This document shows positions 1-11,621 of a stretch of DNA of 64,000 nt, in pieces. Under the pieces are notes generated by a model. That model was not told the DNA's origin, searched no databases, and saw nothing but the letters and a program-made list of their open reading frames with translations. The stretch's first letter is position 1. The number at the start of each line of letters is the position of its first letter. The DNA comes from Mesocentrotus franciscanus (taxonomy: Eukaryota; Echinodermata; Echinoidea; Camarodonta; Strongylocentrotidae). Both the position numbers and the translations under genes were made by a program. The stretch lies in contig CP137685.1 of the NCBI GenBank assembly GCA_037976565.1, positions 23,103,796-23,167,795 of the forward strand, given 5' to 3'.

Positions 1-1140
1 ACGTATATTTGAGGTGCAAAATACCTATAGCCTAGTATAGAGGTTGTGACATTTCAGAGAGAAAAACTTCAAATGGATGAAAAGAGAAGTGGAGAGGAAG
101 GCAGAGGAGGGGCAGCAGGCCAGCAGGATAATAAAATTGAGATAGAAAGATGCTAAGCAAATAGACAGTTATTGCAGTTATTTACGTGAAAGAAAGAGGA
201 AATTGATTTCCTATGTCCTAAGGTCATGCAATAACACTGAGAATAAAGCAAACGTAAAATCTGAAGACGGATTTACAAATTACTTTATCTAACATATCTA
301 AAGCCAGACGATTTGACAGATATAGAATCTCTGGTACTTAAGTTAAAAGTTTAAGTTTAAATTTATTCCAAAGTTAATCGACTGAACTATGTGTTGAGTA
401 TTAGTGCGGTATTCTTGAATAGGTTGACACTCTTTTCCCTAAAATTCTCCTTTTGATAAAAGACAACAACTATGTGTTCAGTTTTAGCGCAGTATTCGTA
501 AATAAGCTGACACTGTTTTCTCTGAAACACCTCCTTTTGATATAAAATTCAATTACAAGGTGAAATCCACAAAATCAATTCCATTTCCCACACCTCTTGT
601 TCCCGCCCACATGCACTGACATTGATAGTCAAACTACTCCTATTGTGATGAATCCTAGACACTCTAGACGAAACACTGGACGTGTGTTTCTTGCATTAAC
701 AACCAGAACGATCGAATAACACCCGACGACCTGGCCAGAAATATGTAATTTCCTCCGTGAGTCGAGTTTGCCAGCTCGCTCACAGCTCATCTGCAGGAGA
801 CACAAAAGAAGTGATGGTGATGAAGAGCTCTGGAGCCTGAGGACAAGTTAATTCGTTTGGCAGCTAGTCAGGAGGAACTACCCAAGGGCAACGTCCTCGA
901 AGATAAGAAAATATTTGTTTATTTGTCGGGATGTGTAAAGGTGTGCTTTGATGAGCGCATCCCTTAGTTGACGACTCACTCGGGCAGATGGGTTCCAACA
1001 GAACATTACAAACGGAGCAGCGAGATTATTATAAGAGACTTTTCACAATGATTGCATCTGTGTAATGACTTTACGGCACTGGAAAATTGTAATGATTTGT
1101 AAAAATGCCCCCTCAATTTCTCAATATATTTTGTAAGCTC
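1..1140. other. Anonymous AT-rich sequence
   Basis: No coding region or known repeat is recognised here, apart from the two-copy tandem duplication listed separately at 385-548. Confidence 0.5.
385..548. repeat. Two-copy tandem duplication, about 83-bp unit
   Basis: Two consecutive units begin with AACTATGTGTT at 385 and 468. They share the order AACTATGTGTT, TTAG.GC.GTATTC, TGACACT.TTTTC and CTCCTTTTGATA, with scattered substitutions, so this is an old local duplication. No coding content is evident. Confidence 0.75.
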
Positions 1141-1478
1141 CCCTCCTCTCTCTCTCTCTCTCTCTCTATCTATTTCTGTCTCTCTGTCCCACTGTCTTAT
1201 ACTCTCTTCTGTTTGACTCTCTCTTTCTCTCTATATTTCTGTTTATATCTATCTCTCCTTTTCTCTCTGTATGTCTTCTTTTCTGTTACTCTATCCCTTT
1301 CTCTCTCTTTCTCTGTCCGTCTGTCTGTTTCTTTCCCTCTCTCTTTCTGTGTCTCTCTGTCTCCCCTCTCTCCCTATCTCTCTCTCTCTATCCGTTTTGC
1401 CCGACTATGTCTCTGCCTCTCTCTCTCTCTCTCTCTTTCTCTCTATCCATCTATCTATGTATCTCTGCAGAAGCAATA
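1141..1478 (+). repeat. Polypyrimidine (CT)n-rich tract
   Basis: About 340 bases are almost only C and T on this strand, with imperfect CTCTCT runs broken by TGT and TAT. The Ser/Leu-rich open frames across it are a by-product of the repeat. Long mirror-like pyrimidine tracts of this kind can adopt H-DNA, but nothing here shows a function. Confidence 0.9.
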
Positions 1479-1511
1479 CTGTATATTGGTAAACCCATTA
1501 CCTCCTGGAAC

Positions 1512-1760
1512 AGGGTGGTTCAGTGGTTAATTGGTTAAGTCTCTTGACACTCATACGAGAGGTCCGGGGTTCGTCCCTTGCTCGGTGCTTATATATTATT
1601 TAGTTTCACATCATGAGGCAAGATGCTTCACCCTCATTCGTTCCTCTCGATCCACGTCTATCGAATGGATACCTAGCAAAGCTGGGGGTAAGAACAATTA
1701 CAGGGCACGCCGAAAGAGCAGTATTGATACTGATGAGGCTACCCTGGACAAAGTACCACC
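1512..1760 (+). mobile_element. tRNA-derived SINE, family A copy 1, diverged
   Basis: A tRNA-like head (GGTGGTTCAGTGGTTAA, then a B-box-like GGGGTTCGTCCC) is followed by the body shared with the copies at 10241, 20168 and 36671: GGCAAGATGCTTCACC, a degraded central part, GGATACCTAGCAAAGCTGGG, GTAAGAACAATTACAGGGC and a GATGAGGCTACCCTGGACAAA end. The body is decayed and there is no clear simple-repeat tail. The open frame across it is fortuitous. Confidence 0.75.
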
Positions 1761-2326
1761 TTGTCATTACATTTCTATTATACTACCGGATTCCGACTTC
1801 GTTGATATACTGACATACTTAGCACATTTTCACTTGCAGCTGCGTTTCCAGAACACATCGTGTAACCCATTTTGCGCTGCACACTTTGGTCATGCTTGTA
1901 TTGTGTTCCGAAGTAATTACTGAGGCACACAGATCTATTGGCCTAGATTTGTCAACGAGTAATAAACTGAGCACTCATTAAGAAATAAAAAAATTTGGAA
2001 TGGATTATTCCAGAAATATAAAAAGGAAATTCTGGGAATTATTCAATGTTAAAAACGTGCGAACTTCAGTGTGATTTATACGACTTTTCACGGTGGAGAT
2101 ATAAATCATGAAAATGTTTTAATGATTACGCCAGGTATACTTTTGCCAATGAGGCAATTACTGACCTTACATACTCCTAGTAAAGTAATGATAAGTCTCT
2201 TTACTATTACGACCCACAATACTACTTCTATTTGTACGACTACTTTATGTGGGTGTTCATATCTACCGTAGATAGCTATTTTTACTCAACGTACAGGAAT
2301 GTACTGCAGTATAACGTATACTATAC

Positions 2327-2398
2327 ATTATATATATAAATATATATATACACTCACACACACACGCACACACACACCCTCACACACACACGCACGTA
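2327..2398. repeat. (TA)n/(CA)n compound microsatellite
   Basis: An ATATATA stretch passes directly into CACACACGCACACACACAC and further CA units. Confidence 0.9.
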
Positions 2399-2414
2399 AA
2401 GTGAACTGTGAATA

Positions 2415-2565
2415 ATAATAAGATACTAATGTGGTAATAATATCAGTAGTAGTAATGCTGCTCTTCATTATTATCGTAATTATTATTTCTTCAGCATTGC
2501 CAAGTTGTTATTTAATACACCTGGGTTGAGACGGACAGATGTAGGTAAAATACCTTGTTCACATA
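2415..2565 (-). mobile_element. SINE fragment (3' part)
   Basis: Read on the minus strand it contains CTACATCTGTCCGTCTCAAC, CCCAGGTGTATTAAATAAC and TTGGCAATGCTGAAG, then an AATAATAATTACGATAATAA tail. This matches the shared SINE body, but the tRNA-like head is missing or unrecognisable. Confidence 0.6.
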
Positions 2566-4160
2566 TAATCTAATTTTGTTTGTCAATGATAATTGTGTTG
2601 CATTTATTTGTTTTCAGCTACGCGCACGATATGAAAACTGAGAAGTAGTCCGTTTTGACCGATCGTTACTATTTACCGTGATTATACAATACAACATTTG
2701 TATGTACTGCACTGTTTAAAAAGATCTCTGTATTTTGTTAATATACTGAGGAAACATATTCCAGTGAGCTTCGTCCATCGAATTCTCTTCAATGTGTATT
2801 TTTGGAATCTGAGCTCGAAATCCCTTGCGGGATACAATTGCTTTCTTCTCTACTGCACCTGTATCGATTTCATGTATTCATATACTCTTCAACTGGATTG
2901 CATTATGGAAATTGCTTAAATAAATAAAATAAAAGGGGCCGCTATCGAGATGAGACGTTCTAGTAAAGTGTAATGTAAATTCCTTTCTCCATTTCACAGT
3001 TCATTATTAGCCGATTCTCAGAACAGTAAGCCTGAATTTCTTAGACCGTGAGAGTATAAAGAGTTTAAAGAATTATAAAGAGTTTCGAAGGTTTCTGTCC
3101 ATACGAAGTCCTTGTCCTAAATTAAAAATCACGACAGCGTGTGAAAATTTGGGAATGGTGTTTTGAGATAGCGTTTTAATTAGTTGAGACCGCCGCACAA
3201 GGGCAGACAGAGAGAGGGATATCTCATTTATACGAGGAGAGTAAAACGATGCCAAGGCAATGGTAGGACCAAGCTAGCGGCAACAATCTAAAATTGGATC
3301 AAAAAATAAAGAGTCGATATATTAACACATGATGAAAAGCAAGGATTCTGGAAGTGTGGATGTGGTAGTAGTCGATGTAACCACACTTAGAGCTGTTAAG
3401 ATAGGAGAATAAGCGAACGATGGGTTTGTATATATGTGACTACTGAAAATATTGATTTAAAGTTCCTCCATCGATTCCCACGAGACACGTCAGCGACAGA
3501 AATTGACGTTTATGTTTTTTCTTCCCATTTTTCTTAATAATTTAACGAAAGTGATTAATTCTTGTCTTCCGTTATCATGGTTCCAATGTATTTTTCATTA
3601 TAATTCGTAACATTCAGTGACGAGATTCATTTTAGATGATTTGTAAGATGATGGGGAAAGCTAATTTTTTTAAAACAACTCACGTATAGTTCATCCTGTT
3701 GACAACGGACTCGGACTGAAAATAGGACTGAACATAGTACGTGTGTATAGTATTCATTTATACCTCAGGGTTGAGATTTGTTTTCTACACATACGAGTCG
3801 GTAACCTGTGTTTGACCTCATTAAAGCAGAGTGAACAATATTTCTGCCGCATGAAGCTAATCATTGGAGATCTTGATTTAATTGCGCGGGTAGTATAGCG
3901 GAATAATTATAGTTATAATATTACTTCAAGTTCATTATCATAAGCAAAAAACAAGAAATGATACCGCCTTTACTGTACATGTCCGCACATTATTATCTCT
4001 GACGTGTTAGGACAGTCTTTGAAAAGAGAAAACCACCCTCTTGTTTCGCTTATCGATATCAAACTGTACTAAAGTTAGAATCAAGGGACTGTTCTTGTGA
4101 TCTTTGTATTACACTCATTTTCTTAAAAATCAACAAAACAGAGCTTGAAAACAAGATGAA
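2566..4160. other. Anonymous sequence
   Basis: I recognise no gene or repeat. AATAAATAAAATAAAA near 2917-2934 could be a polyadenylation-like end of an old retrocopy or LINE, but the sequence before it does not resemble a known protein. Confidence 0.4.
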
Positions 4161-4164
4161 GAAA

Positions 4165-4390
4165 GCGCGAAAAAGAGGGTGTGTGTATCAGAGAAATAGA
4201 TAGAGGTCTGGCAATAGAGGCGAAGTCGAAGAGACAGAGAGAGAGAGAGAGAGAGGGAAGGAGAGAGAGGGAGAGACAGAAAGAGATAAGCGAAGAGAGA
4301 GGGATGGAAATAAGGAGAGACAAAAAGAGAGAAAAACAAAGAGATGGAGAGAGAGAGAGAGAGAAAGATGGCAAAGTGAAGAGAAAGGAG
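4165..4390 (+). repeat. Polypurine (GA)n-rich tract
   Basis: An almost pure A/G stretch with several AGAGAGAGAG runs. Charged open frames on this strand and Ser/Leu frames on the other are low-complexity artefacts. Confidence 0.9.
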
Positions 4391-4663
4391 GTGTCATCTC
4401 TCCCAGGATGGTCTAATATTCTCGACATTATATCTAATGTTTCCATCAAACCACACAGCCATAGTCTATGAGTCTATGCTTAAATTAGATTTTGAAATGG
4501 AAACTGTAACGCTAGCATTGAATAATCGTACTTGTGAAGCGCTTTTCAGATAAACGTCGACATTAATATGGGTTTAATGAATAAAGTGTGGTACAACATT
4601 AACTGTATCTTTTCTTCCTTTTCTTTTCACGCTTTTCTTGATGCCTCCTTCACAAACCGATTG

Positions 4664-4706
4664 ATGAAATTACTCCCATCTCTCTCTGTAACGTCCTCGT
4701 CAACAG
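4664..4706 (+). other. Candidate short exon or recursive splice site (weak)
   Basis: A pyrimidine-rich stretch ends in CAACAG and is followed at once by GTAAGA, a good 5' splice-site match. An ATG at 4664 opens a frame of 14 codons that stays open to the junction. It could be a tiny first coding exon, or a juxtaposed 3'/5' splice site as in recursive splicing, or chance. No flanking exon is visible. Confidence 0.15.
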
Positions 4707-4929
4707 GTAAGATACATTATCCATGATCATTGCAAGAGTCACTGTCAAGTTTTTAAGAATAGTTCGGTAAAAACAGCTTTCACAGCCTCTTAAGGAAATA
4801 GGTAACTGTATACTCATTCAAGTCTTCTATTAAAATTCACCTTTTAAAAACTGCTTTTGATTAATTTAATATTTCCATATTTCATCTATGTCATTTACAT
4901 ATATTTCCTTAGTTTATATTTATGTCAAC

Positions 4930-5309
4930 TTCTTTTTTTCGATGTACACTGTTTTACTCTTTATTATATTGTTCATGTACTCTGTATTGCAATTTACATT
5001 TAATTATTGATGTATTTATCATGTACACTCGCAGCGCCTTGAGCATTTTGCAAAATGGATATGGCGTTTGAGAAATACTCTTCTTCTTGTTCTTGTTCTT
5101 CTTCTTCTTCTTACCGTTATTATTATTATCATTATTATTATTAGTAGTAGTATTATTGCTATTGTCGTTGTTATTATTATTAGGGCTAGCTACTATAACT
5201 GTTATTATTATTTTCATTTTTATTATTATTATTCTTATTCTTCTTCTTCTTCTTCTTATTATTATTATTATAATCATCATTATTATTATCATTATTATTA
5301 ATAATAATT
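4930..5309 (+). mobile_element. L2-like LINE 3' end with trinucleotide tail
   Basis: GCAGCGCCTTGAGCATTTTG, then TGGATATGGCGTTTGAGAAA, resembles the GCGC...GCGCTATATAAAT terminus of L2/Rex-like LINEs. It runs into a 225-bp TTC/ATT-type tail (5085-5309). The upstream limit is a guess, because the 3' UTR is AT-rich and no coding part remains. Ile/Tyr-rich frames over the tail are artefacts. Confidence 0.55.
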
Positions 5310-5594
5310 CATGGAGAGAAATGCGTACACAAGTTATAATTGTGTTAAAGCGTAGCACCATGCGCTTGAGATAAAAGGAAGGATGAAAGTGAGACAAAAT
5401 GAAGAGAGAAAATTGATGAGAATCATAAATGAAGAAAAACGGATATGTGATGACTATCAGACAGGAAAATCCCCTGTGTGTACCGTGTTGCGGATTGAAA
5501 GAAAACTATATGTCTCTAGGGTGTAGTTGGATACTCGCAATTCTAATTAATGTTATAAATCTTACTGTCTGGCAGGGTGTGGGACCTTTAAAGA

Positions 5595-5810
5595 CCACAC
5601 TCTAAAAACTAAAACGTTAAATCACTATTTAATACGACCGAGCAGTGACCATTTTTCTTCTTTCAAAATGTCAGAGTAACACTTTCAGCATGCTAAATCC
5701 AATCTTTAGTGTTGGATCCAGAATGCTCAAAGTGTCTGACATTTTGAAAAAGTCTCCTCGTTCCTTTTCAATGGCGATTTAACCCTTCTTTTTGTTTTTT
5801 GGGGTGCAAG
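5595..5810. mobile_element. Foldback MITE-like element
   Basis: CACACTCTAAAAACTAAAAC at the left pairs loosely with TTTTTGTTTTTTGGGGTGCA at the right. Nearer the centre TTTCAAAATGTCAGAGTAAC pairs with the complement of GTGTCTGACATTTTGAAAAA, and CAGCATGCT pairs with AGAATGCTC. The whole region can fold into one imperfect hairpin. No clear target-site duplication was identified. Confidence 0.6.
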
Positions 5811-5887
5811 TTTACTGCAGGAGTGATTGTGACGTACATTTAATAACTACATTATTCACACCCATACCGAGTTTTGTAATCTTTTAA

Positions 5888-6660
5888 AGGGCAAGTCCAC
5901 TCCAATAATAACTTACTTTCAATAGAAGCAGAAAAATCAGACAAACCAATCAAAAAAAGTTTGAGCAAAATCGGATATCTAATAAGAAAGTTATGAATTT
6001 TTAATGACATGAAAAAACTTTGAAAATCACAAGACAAATTGGCAACTCACTCATGAGTCTATGACGTTATTGCCTCACTATCCACTAATTGTTTTCTTTA
6101 TATTGATAATATAAATTTCGAATTTTCCCCCTAAAAATCTTGATTCCTCACACCAGCATCCAAGTTATATTGAAAGTAATATGTTTTCGTGTGGATTCAC
6201 TAATATAGAGTAATTTTTTTTAATTTTTAAATCATGAAAAATGTGAATTTTAATAAACTATTTATATGAAAATTAATAATTATGAATATACAGTATTCCG
6301 AAAATAGTATCAACTTTTTAAAGTTCATAAAAGATTGTGAAATGTCATGCATGCAATATGATACAAATCATATAACCTGGGCAAAGGCATGGGGAAATCA
6401 AGTTCTTGGGGATAAAATGGGAAATTAATGGGATAAAAATATATAAAGCAATTGATAAATAGTGAGGCAATGACGTCACAAACTGATAACCAATTTGGCA
6501 ATTTGTGTAGGGGTTTTCATTGCTCCATAGTTTTTCATATTTAAACAGAAATTCATAACTTCCTTATTTGTGATCCGACTTTCCTCAAACTTTTTTTGCT
6601 CTGTTTCTCCTGTTTGTTTGCATCTACTGAAAGCAAGTATTTTTGGAGTGGACTTAGCCT
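5888..6660. mobile_element. TTAA-flanked MITE with long terminal inverted repeats
   Basis: The left end AGGGCAAGTCCACTCCAATA and the complement of the right end AGGCTAAGTCCACTCCAAAA form terminal inverted repeats that continue for roughly 200 bp, through AAAAAAAGTTTGAGCAAA, GAAAGTTATGAATTT and GACGTTATTGCCTCACTA. Both ends are flanked by TTAA (5884-5887 and 6661-6664). The 773-bp element encodes nothing recognisable. TTAA duplication with a TTAAAGG edge fits a non-autonomous piggyBac-type element, by family knowledge. The right TTAA is shared with the next element. Confidence 0.85.
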
Positions 6661-6664
6661 TTAA

Positions 6665-7047
6665 AGAGAAGGTTGAGTTCTGGGAAGAGGTGAAAAATAA
6701 TTTGTGAGCGTGATCATTGTTATTGTGCAAGTGTGGAAGAGCATCAGATAAAAAATGTTCCCTGAAAAGCATGGCTCTTCAAATGCCTTAATATTCTAAA
6801 TATGGCATGTGACAGCATAAAAATCGGGACAGATTTTTATGCCACATGTTCGTGTAGTCCCATATACATATTTCTGTGTACAGTGCTTGTAACTTTATCA
6901 AGACTGGGCCAAATTTCTTATCATTTTGATGATTCCAGCACCTTGCAGTACACACCAATACTTATATGCTAGATGATCAACCTTTTCTCATCGATTCCAC
7001 ACCGTTTCTTTCACAATCAATCGCATGACCAGAACTCAACTTTATCT
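6665..7047. mobile_element. TTAA-flanked MITE (GTTGAGTTCTGG family)
   Basis: The left end AGAGAAGGTTGAGTTCTGG and the complement of the right end AGATAAAGTTGAGTTCTGG are inverted, and TTAA flanks both sides (6661-6664, 7048-7051). It is 383 bp with no coding potential. A second copy lies at 50580-51261, interrupted there by another MITE. It directly abuts the preceding MITE through one shared TTAA. Confidence 0.85.
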
Positions 7048-7051
7048 TTAA

Positions 7052-8669
7052 GTATGTGAAAACTTGATTTGCCTTGATTTATGTTCTTGATGATGAGACA
7101 TATTAAAGCTTACATCTAGAAGTGTTCAACAAAGGCAATAAATCAACCAGTCCACCTTTCATTCTTGAGTTACAAAACACAAAAGAAACATCAAATTTGC
7201 AAGGTATATGAATAATTTAGTTGTTAACTGTATATTAGCGGGCTGGCGAATACATATTTTAAGATATTTTTTCTAGTTATGGACTATGGACGAAAGAAAA
7301 GAAAGGAAGAAAGAAAGAAAGAACGAAATAGGAAGAAACAATTACTTTTTCTATATTCGTGTTATGCAGTGATGGCTAGAGTCACTAATTTAAGGTGATT
7401 CAGCATTTTTATGCTCATTATCTGGGCAATTACAAATTTAACATTATAATTAAAATAGAGACGAAAACAAAAGAATGCTCGACCTCGAGCTCTCGAGTTT
7501 ATCTATTTCGTCCCTCATTCTCTTCTCACTCTGCTTAAAGAAATCTAAAAACTTCACATTACCATATGTAGTTATATTTTGCTATCAACCACCGAAAATC
7601 AAAGAGTCCTTACGATTTTTTGAGGAGGGGTGAGGGTGGGGGGAGCTTTCCAGAACTGTACATGAGCATTATGGTTGTCAAAACTATTTTTTGTCGAAGA
7701 CACCGGCCGATGACACCAATATTGTACGTGAGTTTGCTTTAATGAAGAAACTTCACTTATTGATCATGTTGATTATGCTTCACAGAACCCTGAAATATGG
7801 GGCTGCCTGTCTCCATTAAGTTTAATGTCTGTTTTCGTTGTATAATTTGCGGAGATTTGACCGAGGAGAAACGGGCAATCTTCTGGGGCTCGTATGAGGG
7901 GAAAAAATGAATCACTATCGCGAATCAGACTATATACCCGGAGCTTTCTTACAAATATCAAGTATGGCTGATCTGTCACAAGAATGTTACTTCGTATCTA
8001 TCAATTCGATCGCATCTTTTTGTTTTCTTAGGCGCCTCTACATTTCCAAATGTAGTCCAGCTTTCCTGTATTTTTCTCAGAAAATCATGAAAAATGCAAG
8101 ATAACTCTGTTCTGTGGAGGCGGACAACCTTGGAAGTGACCAAGAGAGAAAAAGAGCAAAATGTTGCCAAGTTTCATCATGAGTGACTGATTGTTGCAAT
8201 ATGATCAATCTCACTTACAACACCTAGTCTTTATAGAATGTTCAAGTTGTTATAAGGCAGCCGTCTTGTTCTTTAAGGAGACGGCACATGATATAATGTA
8301 GGAGGAAGATGAGATGGAGTGTAAACACACCCATCCAACCACCGAGTAGACACATAAAGAAGAAATGAATATGGACCCAAAAGATTGTCCTTAATCGAGG
8401 TTGCTTATACAGTCAAACTCCAATCTTAAGTTCTATAAATCATGGACTGTACGTGGCCTGTCAATGAGAGGAAGATAAAGAAATCTCATCGAATGAACAA
8501 ATAATTGCTGTTTAATCGTGCGTAAATTTCATTCAACGAGACAAATTATTATTCGATTAGTTTCTATAAATTGGATCTCGAATGTTCATGGAAATATATC
8601 TTATATTTAACCATTTTTACATAGTCGATAAAATATTGTGTAAAAATTTGCCCAGCACGACGTAAATTA
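7052..8669. other. Anonymous sequence
   Basis: Contains a short GAAA-rich run near 7290-7325 and a G-rich patch near 7620-7645. No gene or repeat family is recognised. Confidence 0.45.
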
Positions 8670-8813
8670 TATATCCAACCAACTTTTGGCATTTTCTTTA
8701 CCCAACCTGAGTAATATGTTGTCCAATTTGGGTAAAAATATAGAATGATTACTTAACAATGGGCAAAATATTAACCAAGTTGGGTTTTAAAAAGTGTCAA
8801 AGGTGGGTGGATA
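8670..8813. mobile_element. Short foldback MITE-like element
   Basis: The left arm TATCCAACCAACTTTTGGCA and the complement of the right arm CTATCCACCCACCTTTGACA match. The pairing goes on through ACCCAACCTGAGTAATAT versus ACCCAACTTGGTTAATAT. TA borders both ends. It is about 144 bp with no coding content. Confidence 0.65.
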
Positions 8814-9903
8814 GATGATGACCCTCGCAGCACATTTTCTACTCAGTATTGTTTTAAGTGTTGAATGTTGATTTTGATTTCCTTCAAATGCCAACCCTAT
8901 TTAATCATTTCCTTCTTCTGTTGTCGAACTCCGTATACACTCCAGGGCATTGTTTTACACTCTCGAGAATCAAAGCAGTCAAAAAATATTTTGATAACAA
9001 ATAAAATGCACAATTGAACTGTGCTAACTTTGTTCACCTTGTGTTAACATGCTGAATACATGAAGGTAGGTGGGATGATTAGTTTACAATGCTTAGCTTA
9101 GTGTGAAAACATTCACCAAATAACGAGTATAGCCCTGGGTGTGTGGAATGGAATAAGATCTGTTAATAACGTTAGTGTCTTAATACAACAACAAAAAAAC
9201 CTTGAAGGTGTTCTTTGGAGGGTCCATGTTGATCCAAAGTCTGCAAATCAGGAAGCACTACATTCCCATTTTAATGTATTATCAGCGATTCAAATTTATA
9301 TTGATTCGTTGATTAAAGACTGGGTATCAAGTCATATATTATTCATATACATTCTGTGTTATCTCATTTTTCTTCATATTTCTTTAAGAAAGATTAACAG
9401 AAAAATAAAGACTTAGAAAGGGGAGTCCTTTAAACTTCGCAAAGGATTTAAAGAGATTTATAATGCTTTTTACACCTCTATTTTTGTTTGTCGTTTTTTA
9501 CCTTATTTCATCCTGGCTCACGGAAACCTAAAGTGGCTGAGTTCTTATACAGACGCTAGGAAGAAAAAAAAAACTTTCTTTAATTTTGATCATGATTTAA
9601 TAAGAACCACGGTTGTTGTGGCATAGCAAACTAATCAATGAAAACTTGCTGAAAGTCATAAGGCATGGACAGAAGGGATAAGTTTTTACATTTCTATGCA
9701 GATGGAACAGATGTCATCGTATTTATTCTATCATTATACAGCTGTGATAGGTGTTCGGCTAAGACATTGTAACTAATCCTTTCTTTTACACGAATCCGCT
9801 ATGGATCTAGCAAGACATGCGGCTTGTTATTGTTCAATACTCCCTTGGAGAGACTGTATGACGTTGATGGTATATGATGTAGCTGAAAACACTAAAAACC
9901 TGT
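8814..9903. other. Anonymous sequence
   Basis: A 91-codon frame at 9141-9416 has an AT-rich composition and no recognisable domain, so I do not call it a gene. Nothing else stands out. Confidence 0.4.
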
Positions 9904-10132
9904 CTCCGTGGTCTAGTGTATAATGCATTTGGCGTTCAGACCCAAATTCGAGTCCCGGCAGACATTGATTTTGCAACCTCTGCAGTTATTTTCACAAAAG
10001 GAGTAAGGAGAAACAAGCACAATTATTTCTCTCCTCTGATTTCTCAAATTATGTGAGTTTACCCCACGAGAGTAACCGATGCTATAGTATTAGAATAAAC
10101 ATTTCTCACATAATATATATATATATATATAC
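9904..10132 (+). mobile_element. tRNA-derived SINE, head type C
   Basis: TCCGTGGTCTAGTGTATAA (A-box-like), a GCGTTCAGACCC anticodon-like region and TTCGAGTCCCGGCAGA (B-box-like) form a tRNA-like head. The roughly 170-bp body differs from the other SINEs and ends at an (AT)n run near 10108-10132. A functional tRNA is unlikely because the spacing is short and no acceptor stem pairs cleanly. Confidence 0.6.
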
Positions 10133-10240
10133 ATTTATTAATTATTCTACAAGTTTCCTTGGATGATTCGTTACGGAGGGAAGGAACTTGATGAGCGTCA
10201 CAAGACATGAACAAGAGGATAAGTTTTATTAGATTAGTGT

Positions 10241-10486
10241 GGAGGCGTCGTAGTATAAATAGTGGTTCATTCACTTGACTTCTATCGAAGGGTTGAGGAT
10301 TTGAATCGCAGTCCGGCACTCATATCCTTTGGCAAGACATTAATCCACATTTGCCACTCTCGATCCAGGTGTAGATGGATACCAGACATTATTGCTGGGT
10401 TAATAATAATTGCAGGGCCCTCAGGAAAAGCAGAATTTATACTGATGTGGAGACAATGGGTAAATAAGACCCAATTATTATCATTA
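10241..10486 (+). mobile_element. tRNA-derived SINE, family A copy 2
   Basis: The head CGTAGTATAAATAGTGGTTC with ATTCACTTGACT precedes the shared body (GGCAAGACATTAATCCACAT, TTGCCACTCTCGATCCAGGT, GGATACCAGACATT). A family-A end follows (AATTGCAGGGCCCTCAGGAA, TGATGTGGAGACAATGGGTA, AATTATTATCATTA). It runs straight into the TAG microsatellite. Confidence 0.85.
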
Positions 10487-10787
10487 ATAGTAGTAGTAGT
10501 AGTATTAGTAGTAGTGCGTAGTCCATGTGTAGTTGTAGTATTAGTAGTAGTGTAGTAGTGTAATGGTAGTAGTGGAGTGTAGTAGTAGTAGTAGTGGTGG
10601 TACATTAATGTGGTAGTAGTCCGTAGTGGGGTAATAATATAGTGTAGTAGTTATAGTGGTAGTGGTAGTAGTAGGGTAGTAGTAAATGGTAGTAGTGGCA
10701 GTAGTGGTAGTTAGTAATAATAGTAGTGGTAGAGAGTGGTAATACTGGTAGTAGTAGTAGTAGTAGTATTATTAAATTAGTAGTAGT

Positions 10788-10853
<66 letters not shown>

Positions 10854-10911
10854 AAGTAGTAGTAGTAGTAGTAATAATAGTAGTAATAGTAGTAGTAGTA
10901 GTAGTAGCAGT
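10487..10911 (+). repeat. (TAG)n microsatellite, long and compound
   Basis: Roughly 425 bp of TAG/GTA units with TGG and AAT interruptions. The purest run is about 60 bp of AGT near 10790-10851. It starts at the tail of the SINE at 10241, so it probably grew from that tail. Poly-Ser and poly-Tyr frames across it are artefacts. Confidence 0.95.
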
Positions 10912-11087
10912 TCAACGACCGAGGGAATAAAACTAAGTAATAATTTCTTGAACCATCTGAAGTTTCATTTAGAAGAACATGTCTCAATTATCCGTAAAAA
11001 TTGTTCAAAGCCAAAAAGGCATTAAGTATGTGTTAAAGTATACGAGTTAACGCCCTTGAGCTCCAAACATAGCACAGTATATGTTAA

Positions 11088-11617
11088 AGGTACTATGTCC
11101 CATTTGCAGGCCCCAAAAATGAAAAGGTTAAATTCCAACGGCATTTGAAAGACAATACTAATTTAGAACTTCCCTAAAAAATAGGGGGCTTGAAAATGTC
11201 TTTAAGTGGGAAAATAACGACTATTAGTTGTCGAATCGACTTAGGAGCTATAGAGCCACTAAGTAATAGTCTGATTTTTCAGACCATTGTACCGAATGGT
11301 CGTATGTTTTATGCTGCGCAAAGATTCAATCAGTTTAATTTTGGCCATTACAAGAAGTGGGTTATTGATGTAGACAAATGCTCATGTACCCTTTACAGCT
11401 CATTTTATGTATGTTATTACCAAAGATGAAAAAGCCAGTCAGTCACTCAATAGTGTCTGACAGTGAAGTCTAGCAAATAAACGGGTTTCCTTGCATAATT
11501 TGAATATTAGGACACTGCTAACGTTTAAATTTCACAGATAGGACATACATGACATATTCATAATTCCTGCAAAGTTCTACAGAATTTGATGTTGGCTGCA
11601 AAAGGGACATAGTATCT
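11088..11617. mobile_element. TTAA-flanked MITE (TACTATGTCCC family)
   Basis: The left end AGGTACTATGTCCCATTTGC and the complement of the right end AGATACTATGTCCCTTTTGC are inverted repeats, each next to TTAA (11084-11087, 11618-11621). It is 530 bp. The small open frame at 11190-11429 lies wholly inside and is not considered a gene. Confidence 0.8.
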
Positions 11618-11621
11618 TTAA

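Noticed and set aside
1105..1530. Ser/Leu-rich 141-codon frame
   Set aside because: It is a translation of the CT tract and shows no non-repetitive protein sequence.
1531..1923. 130-codon plus-strand frame
   Set aside because: Its first two thirds lie on a SINE copy, whose body is non-coding in the related copies.
10726..11025. Poly-serine frame
   Set aside because: Produced by the TAG/AGT microsatellite.
11190..11429. 79-codon frame
   Set aside because: Lies entirely inside a TTAA-flanked MITE.
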